Positions 29,246-37,896 of a DNA stretch of 64,000 nucleotides are shown here, piece by piece (position 1 is the first letter of the stretch; every line of letters starts with the position of its first letter). Below the pieces are notes generated by a model that worked only from the letters and a program-made list of their open reading frames with translations, was not told the origin of the DNA and did not search any database. The stretch spans positions 1,054,001-1,118,000 of the forward strand of contig OZ255630.1 in assembly GCA_965276825.1 (NCBI GenBank), given 5' to 3'. The position numbers were made by a program, and so were the translations under genes. Source of the stretch: G965276765 sp965276825 (GTDB taxonomy: Bacteria > Actinomycetota > Acidimicrobiia > Acidimicrobiales > Palsa-688).

Positions 29246-30577
29246 ATGACCGACGACCCCCGGCGCGACCCCTCCCCGTCCCCCAAGGCGCGTGGTGGGC
29301 CGGATGACCGGCGGAGCGGCGGCGGCGAGTCGGGCTGGCGGGGCGGCCAGGCCGACCGTCCCCGACCGGTCCCGGGTGGACGGGGGAGCCGAGGGGCCGC
29401 CGGCGGCGAGCGCCGCGCTGGCCGTGCTGTGCCGCCGGCACGCAGCGGGACCGGCGGCGGCGCGGCGCAGGGTCGCCCCCGGACGGGCGGCGGTGCGCGG
29501 CGGGGGGATGGCACCGGAGGCGCCGGCACATCCGGGCGGGAGCGCGGGAGCGGCGGGGGGAGTGGCCGCCCCTTCGGTCAGCGGGCGGGTGGTGCGCCTC
29601 GAGCACGTGACGCCCGGCGCAGCGACGACCGGCGGGGAGATCCGAGGGCGGCACCCCGCGACCGGGACCGAGCGCCGCGGGCCAACGTGCCCAGGTGGGG
29701 GTCCGTGGCCCGCAAGGGTGCGGCCGGACTCCACCGGGGCGACGACGAGCGCGAGCCGCTCCGCCACCACGAGCCGTCCCCCCGACCCGAAGGCGACTGG
29801 GCGCCCGAGCAGTGGGCGCGGGTCGACGAGCGCCCCGCGGGCGGCGCCGCTCGTCCGTCCGGCCCGAGGGCGCCCCGCCGGAGTGGTGACGGTGTCGTGC
29901 TGCGCGACCAGGCGACCGGCTCGGGCACCGCCCCCGGCGGCCACCGCCACAGCATCCCCGCCCGGGTCGTCTCCGAGCTCGAGGCCGCGGCCGGCGGCGT
30001 GCGCGGGCCCCGGCTGGCGGCGCGCCTGGCCGATGCCACCTATGCCTACGAGCGGGAGCGCTACGAGGAGGCCAGGCGGATCCTGCGGCCACTGGCCGAC
30101 GAGGTGCCCGACGCGGGCGCGGTCAGGGAGCTGCTCGGCCTGGTGCTCTACCGCAGCGGTGAGTGGGCCGCCGCGATCCGCCATCTCGAGGCGCACCGGA
30201 GGGCCACCGGGTCCTTCGACCAGCATCCGGTGCTCGCCGACTGCTACCGGGCGCTGCGCCGCTACGGGGAGGCCGACGGGCTCTGGGAGGAGCTGCGGGC
30301 GGCCTCGCCCGACGGCGACCTGGTCGCCGAGGGACGCATCGTGGCCGCCGGCTGCCTGGCCGACCAGGGCGACCTGCGCGGCGCCATCGGCGTGCTCGAG
30401 CGCTCGGCCCGTCGGGTCGAGCATCCCCGCGACCGCCACCTGCGCCAGTGGTACGCCCTGGCCGACCTCTACGAGCGGGCCGGGGACCTCCCGAAGGCCC
30501 GGGACCTGTTCGCCCGGCTGGCCTCGGCGTCACCCGACGCGTTCGACGTCCGCCAGCGGATCCGGGCCCTGCGCTGA
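29246..30577 (+). CDS. TPR-repeat protein with a long disordered Arg/Gly-rich N terminus
   Basis: The predicted protein has 443 residues. Roughly the first 230 are Arg/Gly/Pro-rich with many RGG and GGR clusters and no predicted fold. From about 235 onward comes a helical repeat region: ARLADATYAYERERYEEARR, RELLGLVLYRSGEWAAAIRHL and LRQWYALADLYERAGDLPKA read as TPR-like pairs. A protein-scaffold role is likely; the disordered part could bind RNA, which is speculation. ATG at 29246 follows TAGCAT (29231-29236) by nine bases, a leaderless arrangement just after the rRNA terminator. An overlapping frame at 29292 is a high-GC shadow. Confidence 0.75.
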   Translation: MTDDPRRDPSPSPKARGGPDDRRSGGGESGWRGGQADRPRPVPGGRGSRGAAGGERRAGRAVPPARSGTGGGAAQGRPRTGGGARRGDGTGGAGTSGRERGSGGGSGRPFGQRAGGAPRARDARRSDDRRGDPRAAPRDRDRAPRANVPRWGSVARKGAAGLHRGDDEREPLRHHEPSPRPEGDWAPEQWARVDERPAGGAARPSGPRAPRRSGDGVVLRDQATGSGTAPGGHRHSIPARVVSELEAAAGGVRGPRLAARLADATYAYERERYEEARRILRPLADEVPDAGAVRELLGLVLYRSGEWAAAIRHLEAHRRATGSFDQHPVLADCYRALRRYGEADGLWEELRAASPDGDLVAEGRIVAAGCLADQGDLRGAIGVLERSARRVEHPRDRHLRQWYALADLYERAGDLPKARDLFARLASASPDAFDVRQRIRALR

Positions 30578-30674
30578 GCGGCGGTCCCAGCCGCGCGGGG
30601 TGGTCTCCTAACCTGGCGAGGGGCTGCACGTCTCGTGGCTCCATCCGACCGTCCTCGATCCCTAGGGGCTGACG

Positions 30675-31385
30675 TTGCTCGCTCTGCTCGACCCGACCGG
30701 GTTCGTCACCTCCTCGGGGTACGCGGCCATCTTCGTGCTCTCGGTGCTGCAGTCGTGCTGCGTGCCGACGTCGTCCGAGCTGACGCTCGGCTTCGGTGGC
30801 GTGTTGGCCGCCGAGGGCAAGCTGAGCCTGCCGGGCGTCATCGTCGCCGGCGCGCTCGGCGAGCTGGTCGGCGCCTACATCGCCTGGGTGATCGGCCGGA
30901 CCGGGGGCCGGGCCTTCGTCGACCGGTACGGGCGCTACATCCTCCTCAGCCACCGGGACCTCGACCGGGCCGAGGGCTGGTACCGCCGTCGCGGACCGTG
31001 GGGCGTGTTCGTCAGCCGGCTGCTGCCGGTGATCCGCAACTTCGTCGCCCTGCCCGCCGGCGTCGCCGAGGTGCCGCTGGTGCGCTTCGGGATCCTCACC
31101 GCCGTCGGCAGCCTCATCTGGGACGGCGCCATGGCCCTGATCGGCTACGAGGTCGGCGGCAGCTGGAAGTCGGTCATGCACGGCTTCTCCGACGCCGGGT
31201 ACCTGCTCGGCGCGTTGGCCGTGGCGGCCATCGCCATCGTGGCGGTGCACCGCTACCGCTCCTACCACGCCGCCGTGCTCGAGGACCAGGCCGCAGGGCT
31301 CGACCGCCGGCGTGGCCGCCACTTCGCCCCGGCGGCGCCGGAGAGCGTCGAGTCGACCGAGCTCAGTCCCCGTCAGCCGCTTTGA
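30675..31385 (+). CDS. DedA/VTT-family membrane protein
   Basis: The predicted protein has 236 residues from TTG at 30675, six bases after AGGGG. Hydrophobic segments and the family motif EVGxYxAWxIGR-like GELVGAYIAWVIGRTGG are visible, as is the second signature FVSRLLPVIRNFVALPAGVAEVPLVRF with the conserved arginines. The C terminus is a basic cytoplasmic tail. Family members are lipid or undecaprenyl-phosphate transporters. TAACCT (30608-30613) is a possible -10. The 3' end overlaps the convergent HD gene by 23 bases. Confidence 0.9.
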   Translation: MLALLDPTGFVTSSGYAAIFVLSVLQSCCVPTSSELTLGFGGVLAAEGKLSLPGVIVAGALGELVGAYIAWVIGRTGGRAFVDRYGRYILLSHRDLDRAEGWYRRRGPWGVFVSRLLPVIRNFVALPAGVAEVPLVRFGILTAVGSLIWDGAMALIGYEVGGSWKSVMHGFSDAGYLLGALAVAAIAIVAVHRYRSYHAAVLEDQAAGLDRRRGRHFAPAAPESVESTELSPRQPL

Positions 31386-31908
31386 GCGCCGCGCCGACAC
31401 CGGCGCCGACCGTCCAGCGGTCCGGTGGCAGGTGGTGCTCGGCGGCCCAGGCGACGGTGAGGGCGTGGCTCCCCGCCGCCTCGAGGAGGTCGGCGCCGAC
31501 CCCGTCGTGGCGCAGGTAGAGCCCGACCCGCGCCCGCCGCGAGCTCGCTCCGGTCCCGGCCGCCCACTGCACCAGCCGGGCCCGGCCGACGGCCACGGCG
31601 GCCAGCGTGACGCCGACCCGGGAGAAGGTCCCGAGCGAGGACTCGACCTTGCCGATGTCGTGGAGGAGGGCGGCGGCGACCACCTCACGGTCCTGCGCTC
31701 CTCCGCCGAGGAGGCGGGTGGCGTCGCGAGCCACGGCCACGGCGTGGCGCCGGTCGGGCCCGGACATGCGTCGCCACAAGTCCCGCTCCCCGGCGAGCAG
31801 GGCCGCCGTGGCCCATGCCTCGTCGCCGGGCGGAGGGCCGGCGGGGGACAGGGCCCCGACGAAGCGGGTCGCCAGGTGACGCCACGACCCGAAGCCCTCC
31901 GACGTCAT
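31363..31908 (-). CDS. HD-domain protein (putative phosphohydrolase)
   Basis: The predicted protein has 181 residues. An N-terminal SWRHLATRFVGALSPAGP precedes an HD core: RRHAVAVARDATRL supplies an upstream histidine, ALLHDIGKVESSLG is the HD motif, and LYLRHDGVGADLL and AEHHLPPD provide later metal ligands. Substrate is unknown; nucleotide phosphohydrolase is typical. ATG at 31908 follows TACCGT by eight bases on the reverse strand, so it is probably leaderless. Confidence 0.85.
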   Translation of the reverse strand: MTSEGFGSWRHLATRFVGALSPAGPPPGDEAWATAALLAGERDLWRRMSGPDRRHAVAVARDATRLLGGGAQDREVVAAALLHDIGKVESSLGTFSRVGVTLAAVAVGRARLVQWAAGTGASSRRARVGLYLRHDGVGADLLEAAGSHALTVAWAAEHHLPPDRWTVGAGVGAALKAADGD

Positions 31909-32137
31909 GGGGCGGCACGGTAGCGGCCCTGGCCGGCAGCTTCGTGCCATCCGCCGGGCAGGTGCCGGCGCCCGGCGGTCCCACCCCCTGGGTAGCGTCG
32001 GGCACGGGTCGGTCCTCGACCGGTCCACGCTCGCAGCGTCCCCCTCCGGGGGCCGCCGCCCCCCGATGACCTGCGCCGGACGCCATCGCTGGCGGACCGG
32101 CGCCAGCCGGCCCCAGGGCCGGGGGAGGAGCAACGAC

Positions 32138-32497
32138 ATGACCTGCAACGTGGTCGCCGTGGAGGGCCGTCTGGCCCGTCCGTCCGAGCTACGGGTGCTG
32201 CCGTCGGGCACCGAGCTGGTCGGTCTCGAGGTCACCGTGTCCCGGGAGCACGGTGGCGCCGAGACGGTCCCGGTCAGCTGGGCCGACGCGCCGGCGTGGG
32301 CCCACGAGCTCGGCGCCGACACCGCCGTGGTGGTGGTCGGGCGGGTGCGCCGCCGGTTCTTCCGGGCCGGTGGGGTCACCCAGAGCCGGACGGAGGTGGT
32401 CGCCGACGTGGTCGTGCCGGCCGGCTCGACCCGCAAGGTCCGCACCGCGCTGGGCCGGGCCGTGGCCGCCATCGAGGCCGCCGCCGCCCGGCCCTGA
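32138..32497 (+). CDS. Single-stranded DNA-binding-like OB-fold protein
   Basis: The predicted protein has 119 residues starting at ATG 32138, seven bases after the strong GGGGGAGGAG. The text (NVVAVEGRLARPSELRVLPSG, VTVSREHGGAETVPVSWADA, then VVVVGRVRRRFFRAGGVTQS) follows the SSB OB-fold pattern. The acidic C-terminal tail that recruits partners in true SSB is absent; the protein ends in an Ala-rich helix. It is more likely an accessory SSB-like protein than the replication SSB. The 229-base gap before it has a TAGCGT -10 candidate (31993-31998) and small hairpins. Confidence 0.75.
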   Translation: MTCNVVAVEGRLARPSELRVLPSGTELVGLEVTVSREHGGAETVPVSWADAPAWAHELGADTAVVVVGRVRRRFFRAGGVTQSRTEVVADVVVPAGSTRKVRTALGRAVAAIEAAAARP

Positions 32498-32690
32498 CGG
32501 AGCGCCAAAATGCAGGAGCGCCACGAACGCCGGAGCCACGAACGCAGGAACGCCACGAACGCAGGTCCCGTGCGGAAGCAACTTGGGCGGCCGTCAACCG
32601 TTCGACCCGCTCGCAACGCCACCTGCGGCCTGCGGTCGCGGAAGTCGCTTCCTTCCGGTCCCTTCGGTCCGATTCGGTCGGGCCCGGCGG
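32498..32690. other. Intergenic region with a short direct repeat
   Basis: CCACGAACGC occurs three times (32521-32530, 32536-32545, 32553-32562) in a gap between convergent genes. It is followed by GC-rich imperfect repeats of the CGGTC type near 32656-32690. No gene, clear terminator or RNA structure was recognised. Confidence 0.6.
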
Positions 32691-33536
32691 TCAGCCCACG
32701 AGCTCGTCGAGGAGACCGTGGATGTACACCGCCACCCCGTCGGCGTCGTTGGCCGGCACCACCACGTCGGCCGCCTCGATGACCTCGGGGATGGCGTTGC
32801 CCATGGCCGCCGAGCGGCCCGCGGCGACCAGCATGGGCAGGTCGTTGAAGTGGTCACCCACCGCCGCGGTCGAGCGGGGGTCGATCCCGAGGCGGTCGCA
32901 GACGGCGAGCAGCCCGGTGCCCTTGGTGAAGCCGGCCGGTCCGATGTCCACCCAGCCGACGTCGGATGCGGTGAGCACGGCGAGCTCCTCGGCCGGCGTC
33001 GCCGGCGTGTCGGTCGCCCCGCCCCCGAGGGCCACCGCCAGGCGGGCCGCCAGCTCGACCGACGTCAGGTCGTCGCGTCGGGCCACGAACTTGATGCAGC
33101 CCCCGGCGACGACCGGGCGCAGATCGTCGACGGCGCGGCGCGTGCTCCGCTCCGGCAGATCGAGGGCGGCGAGCAGGCCGGGCTCGTGGACGAAGCCGTC
33201 CTCGTGGTCGGCGCCGAGGACCACCCCCGGGACGGCGGTCCGCATCGCGTCCACCACCGCCAGGGCATCGGGCCCGTCGAAGCCGCGCTCGACCAGCACC
33301 CGTCGCGTCTCCAGGTCGATCAGGACGGCGCCGTTGACGCAGACCCCGAGCGGGCCGAGGGCGGCTTCGCCGGCCACGTGCCAGACCAGCCGATCGGGCC
33401 GTCCCGTGACCGGGATCACCGCCACGCCGAGCGACCTGGCCCGGGCCACCGCGTCGACGTTGGCGGCCGACACCCGGTCGTCGGGCCCGAGGAGGGTGCC
33501 GTCGAGGTCGACGGCGATCAACAGCTCGGGGGGCAC
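32691..33536 (-). CDS. Cof-type HAD hydrolase
   Basis: The predicted protein has 281 residues from GTG at 33536. It has HAD motif I in LLIAVDLDGTLLGPDDRVS, motif II in VIPVTGRP, motif III lysine in GFTKGTGLLAVCDRLGI and motif IV in AVGDHFNDLPMLVAAGRSAAM, with a type IIB cap between. Family members dephosphorylate sugar phosphates, FMN or PLP; the substrate here is unknown. TACCGT lies six bases before the GTG on the reverse strand, a leaderless promoter divergent from the aldolase promoter. Confidence 0.92.
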   Translation of the reverse strand: MPPELLIAVDLDGTLLGPDDRVSAANVDAVARARSLGVAVIPVTGRPDRLVWHVAGEAALGPLGVCVNGAVLIDLETRRVLVERGFDGPDALAVVDAMRTAVPGVVLGADHEDGFVHEPGLLAALDLPERSTRRAVDDLRPVVAGGCIKFVARRDDLTSVELAARLAVALGGGATDTPATPAEELAVLTASDVGWVDIGPAGFTKGTGLLAVCDRLGIDPRSTAAVGDHFNDLPMLVAAGRSAAMGNAIPEVIEAADVVVPANDADGVAVYIHGLLDELVG

Positions 33537-33590
33537 CGCGCCACGGTAGCGGCCGGCCCGGCGTCGCCCGGCGGCGTCGGACCAGGTCGG

Positions 33591-33596
33591 TAGGCT
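33591..33596 (+). promoter_or_regulatory. -10 element of the aldolase gene
   Basis: TAGGCT lies 54 bases before the aldolase ATG, so this transcript has a leader of about 45-50 bases, with GAGGAG (33637-33642) as ribosome binding site. It contrasts with the leaderless promoters around it. Confidence 0.5.
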
Positions 33597-33650
33597 CGTC
33601 GGCGTCCGAGGCCACCATCCGACCGGCCGAGGTATCTCGAGGAGCACACC

Positions 33651-34700
33651 ATGGATCTGCAGCGACTGCTCGGCGCCGAGGCGGAGGATCTCCTCGGCCA
33701 CCAGTGCAAGGGCGTCAGCCGCGACGACCTCATCGTTCCGAACCCTGACTTCGTCGGGGAGGTCCTCTCGCAGAGCGACCGACCGGCGCAGGTCCTGCGC
33801 GGCCTCCAGCAGATGTACGCCACCGGCCGCCTCGGCGGGACCGGCTACCTGTCGATCCTGCCGGTCGACCAGGGCATCGAGCACTCCGGGGCGGCGAGCT
33901 TCGCCAAGAACCCCGCCTACTTCGACCCGAAGAACCTGGTCGAGCTGGCCATCGAGGGTGGTTGCAACGCCTTCGCCACCACCCTCGGGGTGCTCGGGAT
34001 GCTCTCGCGTCGCTACGCCCACCGCATCCCGTTCATCTGCAAGCTCAACCACAACGAGCTGCTGACCTACCCCAACCGGTACGACCAGGTGATGTTCGGG
34101 AACCCCCAGCAGGCCTGGGACCTCGGCGCGGCGGGCGTCGGCGCCACCATCTACTTCGGCTCCGAGGAGTCGACCCGCCAGCTCCGGGAGGTCTCCGAGG
34201 CCTTCGCCGAGGCTCACCAGCTCGGCATGTTCACCGTGCTGTGGTGCTATCTGCGCAACGACGCCTTCAAGAAGGACGGGGTCGACTACTCCCTCGCCGC
34301 CGACCTGACCGGCCAGGCAAACCACCTCGGCGTGACCATCCAGGCCGACATCATCAAGCAGAAGCAGGCGGAGAACAACGACGGCTACCGGACCATCGGT
34401 TTCGGTCGGACCGACCCGCTCGTCTACGACGAGCTGACCACCGACCACCCGATCGACCTGACCCGCTGGCAGGTCGTCAACTGCTACATGGGTCGGGCCC
34501 CGATGATCAACAGCGGCGGCGACTCCAAGGGAGAAGGGGACCTGGGCCAGGCGGTGCGGACCGCGGTGATCAACAAGCGAGCCGGGGGCGCCGGGCTGAT
34601 CACCGGGCGCAAGGCCTTCCAGCGGCCGATGCGCGAGGGCGTCGAGATCCTCCACGCCGTGCAGGACGTCTATCTCGACCCCGAGGTCAGCATCGCCTAG
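33651..34700 (+). CDS. fbaB: Class I fructose-bisphosphate aldolase (DhnA/FbaB type)
   Basis: The predicted protein has 349 residues and cleaves fructose-1,6-bisphosphate via a Schiff base. LSILPVDQGIEHSG, ELAIEGGCNAFATTLGVLG and IPFICKLNHNELLTYP are family landmarks. VVNCYMGRAPMINSGGDSKG and AGLITGRKAFQRPM provide phosphate-binding residues. It is the archaeal/bacterial DhnA class, not the metal-dependent class II enzyme. GAGGAG nine bases before the ATG supports the start. It lies just upstream of korAB in the same direction but with a separate promoter between them. Confidence 0.93.
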   Translation: MDLQRLLGAEAEDLLGHQCKGVSRDDLIVPNPDFVGEVLSQSDRPAQVLRGLQQMYATGRLGGTGYLSILPVDQGIEHSGAASFAKNPAYFDPKNLVELAIEGGCNAFATTLGVLGMLSRRYAHRIPFICKLNHNELLTYPNRYDQVMFGNPQQAWDLGAAGVGATIYFGSEESTRQLREVSEAFAEAHQLGMFTVLWCYLRNDAFKKDGVDYSLAADLTGQANHLGVTIQADIIKQKQAENNDGYRTIGFGRTDPLVYDELTTDHPIDLTRWQVVNCYMGRAPMINSGGDSKGEGDLGQAVRTAVINKRAGGAGLITGRKAFQRPMREGVEILHAVQDVYLDPEVSIA

Positions 34701-34730
34701 CTCGGGAGGCGCGGTGACGTCGGTCGCAGT

Positions 34731-34761
34731 GACCGGTCAGCGGGGGACCGGTCCCTAGACT
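34731..34761 (+). promoter_or_regulatory. korAB promoter region with paired GACCGGTC palindromes
   Basis: The octamer palindrome GACCGGTC occurs at 34731-34738 and 34746-34753, 15 bases apart, followed two bases later by a -10 hexamer TAGACT (34756-34761). The pair covers the -35 and spacer region and is a candidate operator. The transcript would have a leader of about 40 bases. Confidence 0.5.
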
Positions 34762-34809
34762 GTCGCCGCCGTAGCGAGAGAGACCTGTGACCGCCATGAC
34801 CCGCACCTC

Positions 34810-36738
34810 GTGACCTCCACCGCCGCCCGGGAGCACCCGGTCCGCACGCTCGACCGTCTGGTCATCCGCTTCGCGGGAGACTCGGGCGACGGGATGCAGC
34901 TGACCGGTGACCGCTTCACCACCTCGTCGGCGCTGTTCGGCAACGACCTGTCCACGCTGCCGGACTTCCCGGCCGAGATCCGGGCCCCGGCGGGGACCCT
35001 GGCCGGTGTGTCGGCGTTCCAGGTCCACATCTCCGACCACGACATCCTCACCCCGGGCGATCGGCCCGATGTGCTGGTGGCCATGAATCCCGCCGCACTG
35101 CGGGCCAACATGACCGATCTCGACATCGGCGGGTCGATCATCGTCAACGCCGACGCCTTCGAGGAGCGCAACCTGGCCAAGGCCGGCTATGCGGCCAACC
35201 CCCTCACCGACGGCAGCCTCGACGGCTACCGGGTGTTCCAGGTGCCGATGACGTCGCTCACGATGGAGGCGGTCAAGCCGTCGGGCAGCAAGCCGCGTGA
35301 CGCGGAGCGCTCGAAGAACTTCTTCGCCCTCGGCCTGGTCAGCTTCCTCTACACCCGGCCCGTCGAGGCGACCATCGAGTGGATCGCCTCGCGCTTCGCC
35401 AAGACGCCGATGGTGGCGGAGGCCAACACGCTGGCGTTCAAGGCCGGGTACAACTTCGGGGACACCACCGAGGCCATCGACTCGCTCTACGAGGTGCGCC
35501 CCGCGGTGCTCGACCCGGGGACCTACACCAACATCTCCGGCAACACCGCGCTGGCGTGGGGCCTGATCGCCGCGTCGCAGCTGGCCGAGCTGCCGCTGTT
35601 CCTCGGCTCCTACCCGATCACGCCGGCATCGGACATCCTCCACGAGCTGTCCAAGCACAAGAACTTCGGCATCCGCACGGTGCAGGCAGAGGACGAGATC
35701 GCCGGGATCGGCTCGGCGGTCGGCGCGGCCTACGGCGGGTCGCTGGCGGTGACCACCACGTCAGGTCCGGGCGTGGCCCTCAAGGGCGAGACCATGGGCC
35801 TGGCCGTCAACCTGGAGCTGCCCCTGCTGGTCGTCGACATCCAGCGCGGTGGCCCGTCGACGGGGCTGCCGACCAAGACCGAGCAGGCCGACCTGCTGCA
35901 GGCCTTCTACGGTCGCCACGGCGAGGCACCGCTGCCGATCGTCGCCCCGGCCACGCCGGGTGACTGCTTCTACGTGGCCATCGAGGCGGCCAGGATCGCC
36001 CTGAAGTACCGGACGCCGGTGATGATCCTCTCCGACGGCTACCTGGCCAACGGGGCCGAGCCGTGGCCGGTGCCCGACGTGGACGCCCTGCCCGACATCC
36101 GCGTCGACTTCGCCACCGAGACCAACCACACCGCACCCGACGGCACCGGGGAGTTCTGGCCCTACCTGCGCGACGACGAGACCCTCGCCCGGCCGTGGGC
36201 CATCCCCGGCACGCCCGGCCTGACCCACCGCATCGGCGGCCTGGAGAAGGCCGACGGTTCGGGCGCGGTCTCCTACGACCCGGCCAACCACGAGCGGATG
36301 GTCCACCTCCGCGCCGCCAAGGTGGCCGGCGTGGTCCGCGACATCCCCGACGTCGAGGTCGACGACCCCGACGGCGACGCCGAGGTGCTCCTGCTCGGAT
36401 GGGGCTCCACCTTCGGGGCGATCGCCGCCGGCGTCCGCCGGGTCCGGGCTCGCGGGCACCGGGTGGCCCACGCCCACGTCCGCCACCTGCAGCCGTTCCC
36501 GGCCAACCTGGGCGACGTGGTGCGCCGCTACCCGCAGGTGCTGGTGCCGGAGCTGAACCTGGGCCAGCTGGTCAAGCTGGTGCGGGCCGAGTTCCTGGTC
36601 GACGCCAAGGGGCTCAACAAGATGACCGGGCAACCGTTCCGGGCCGGGGAGATCGAGCGGGCCATCCTGGCCGCCATCGGCGACCCCGCCGGCGATCCCA
36701 CCACTGCCGACGATGGCATCACCAAGGACATCGCGTGA
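34810..36738 (+). CDS. korA: 2-oxoacid:acceptor oxidoreductase, fused gamma/alpha subunit (2-oxoglutarate type)
   Basis: The predicted protein has 642 residues. The N-terminal gamma domain (VIRFAGDSGDGMQLTGDRF to the KxGGxx-like linker) is fused to the alpha pyrimidine-binding domain (GSYPITPASDILHELSKHK, VQAEDEIAGIGSAVGAAYGG, TTTSGPGVALKGETMG), then the C-terminal domain ending LVPELNLGQLVKLVRAEFLV. With KorB it decarboxylates 2-oxoglutarate to succinyl-CoA and reduces ferredoxin. GTG at 34810 is in frame. A five-codon ORF (34797-34814) overlaps this start. The TGA overlaps korB. Confidence 0.92.
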   Translation: MTSTAAREHPVRTLDRLVIRFAGDSGDGMQLTGDRFTTSSALFGNDLSTLPDFPAEIRAPAGTLAGVSAFQVHISDHDILTPGDRPDVLVAMNPAALRANMTDLDIGGSIIVNADAFEERNLAKAGYAANPLTDGSLDGYRVFQVPMTSLTMEAVKPSGSKPRDAERSKNFFALGLVSFLYTRPVEATIEWIASRFAKTPMVAEANTLAFKAGYNFGDTTEAIDSLYEVRPAVLDPGTYTNISGNTALAWGLIAASQLAELPLFLGSYPITPASDILHELSKHKNFGIRTVQAEDEIAGIGSAVGAAYGGSLAVTTTSGPGVALKGETMGLAVNLELPLLVVDIQRGGPSTGLPTKTEQADLLQAFYGRHGEAPLPIVAPATPGDCFYVAIEAARIALKYRTPVMILSDGYLANGAEPWPVPDVDALPDIRVDFATETNHTAPDGTGEFWPYLRDDETLARPWAIPGTPGLTHRIGGLEKADGSGAVSYDPANHERMVHLRAAKVAGVVRDIPDVEVDDPDGDAEVLLLGWGSTFGAIAAGVRRVRARGHRVAHAHVRHLQPFPANLGDVVRRYPQVLVPELNLGQLVKLVRAEFLVDAKGLNKMTGQPFRAGEIERAILAAIGDPAGDPTTADDGITKDIA

Positions 36739-37760
36739 CCGACCTCGACGTTCCCCCCACCACCAAGAAGGACTGGACGAGCGACCAGGAGATTCGCTGG
36801 TGCCCCGGTTGTGGGGACTACTCGATCCTGACCGCCGTCCAGATGCTCATGCCCGAGCTCGACGCCAAGCGGGAGGACACCGTCTTCGTATCCGGCATCG
36901 GGTGCAGCTCCCGGTTCCCGTACTACATGAACACCTACGGCATGCACTCCATACACGGGCGGGCGCCGGCCATCGCCACCGGGCTGGCGGTGACCAGGCC
37001 CGACCTGCACGTGTGGGTCATCACCGGTGACGGCGACGCCCTCTCGATCGGCGGCAACCACCTGCTCCACGCCCTCCGCCGCAACGTCGACATCACCATC
37101 CTGTTGTTCAACAACCAGATCTACGGGCTGACCAAGGGCCAGTACTCCCCGACGTCGGAGTCAGGCAAGATCACCAAGTCGACGCCGTTCGGCTCGCTCG
37201 ACCAGCCCTACAACCCGGTGTCGCTGGCCCTCGGCGCGGAGGCCAGCTTCGTGGCCCGCACCCACGACATGGACCGCAAGCACATGATGGCCACCTTCAA
37301 GCGGGCCTACGAGCACAAGGGCGCGGCCCTCGTGGAGATCTACCAGAACTGCAACGTCTTCAACGACGGCGCCTTCGACCTGATCCTGAAGAAGGACGCC
37401 CGCGCCGACATGCTGATCCCGCTGGCCGACGGTGAGCCGATCCGCTTCGGCGCGGAGGGCCGCTTCGGCGTGGTCGTCAACGACGGGAGCGCCGAGGTGG
37501 TCGACGTGACCGTCGACGGGTCCGAGCGGCTCGTGGTCCACGACGAGCACCGGGAGGACCCCAGCCTGGCCTTCATGCTCTCGCGGCTGTCGCACGGCCC
37601 CTACGCGCCGACGCCGGTCGGGGTCTTCCGTGATGTGTCGCGGGTCGACTACGGGAGCCAGGTCAACGAGCAGCTGGTGGCCGCAACGACGAGGAAGGGC
37701 CCCGGCGACCTGAGGTCCCTGCTGACGTCGGGGTCGACCTGGACCGTCGAGGCCGGGTAG
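36735..37760 (+). CDS. korB: 2-oxoacid:ferredoxin oxidoreductase beta subunit
   Basis: The predicted protein has 341 residues and is the thiamine-diphosphate subunit. RWCPGCGDYSILTAVQ and SGIGCSSRFPYYMNTYGMHSIHGRA bring the conserved cysteines and the substrate-side loop. ITGDGDALSIGGNHLLHALRRN is the TPP/Mg motif, and LFNNQIYGLTKGQYSPTS follows. The GTG at 36735 overlaps korA. Succinyl-CoA generation by this route can replace or bypass the 2-oxoglutarate dehydrogenase complex, as in mycobacteria. Confidence 0.94.
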   Translation: MTDLDVPPTTKKDWTSDQEIRWCPGCGDYSILTAVQMLMPELDAKREDTVFVSGIGCSSRFPYYMNTYGMHSIHGRAPAIATGLAVTRPDLHVWVITGDGDALSIGGNHLLHALRRNVDITILLFNNQIYGLTKGQYSPTSESGKITKSTPFGSLDQPYNPVSLALGAEASFVARTHDMDRKHMMATFKRAYEHKGAALVEIYQNCNVFNDGAFDLILKKDARADMLIPLADGEPIRFGAEGRFGVVVNDGSAEVVDVTVDGSERLVVHDEHREDPSLAFMLSRLSHGPYAPTPVGVFRDVSRVDYGSQVNEQLVAATTRKGPGDLRSLLTSGSTWTVEAG

Positions 37761-37896
37761 CGCAGCGGAGGGGAACGGCGTCGCCGGGTGCGGCGCCGGC
37801 CGCCCCGGCGCGCCCGCCCGGGTGTGCCGTCGCCGACGGGGTGGGTAGTAGCACCGGAACCGAGTCCGCCCTGGGAGGCGGTTGGAGGACGAGGCC

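Noticed and set aside
29292..30611. Alternative 439-codon + frame overlapping the TPR gene
   Set aside because: The TPR frame has coherent helical repeats and a promoter at its start; the other frame is compositionally biased only.
32691..34655. 654-codon minus-strand ORF covering the aldolase antisense
   Set aside because: Only its last 281 codons (Cof HAD) are real; the upstream part is antisense to the aldolase.
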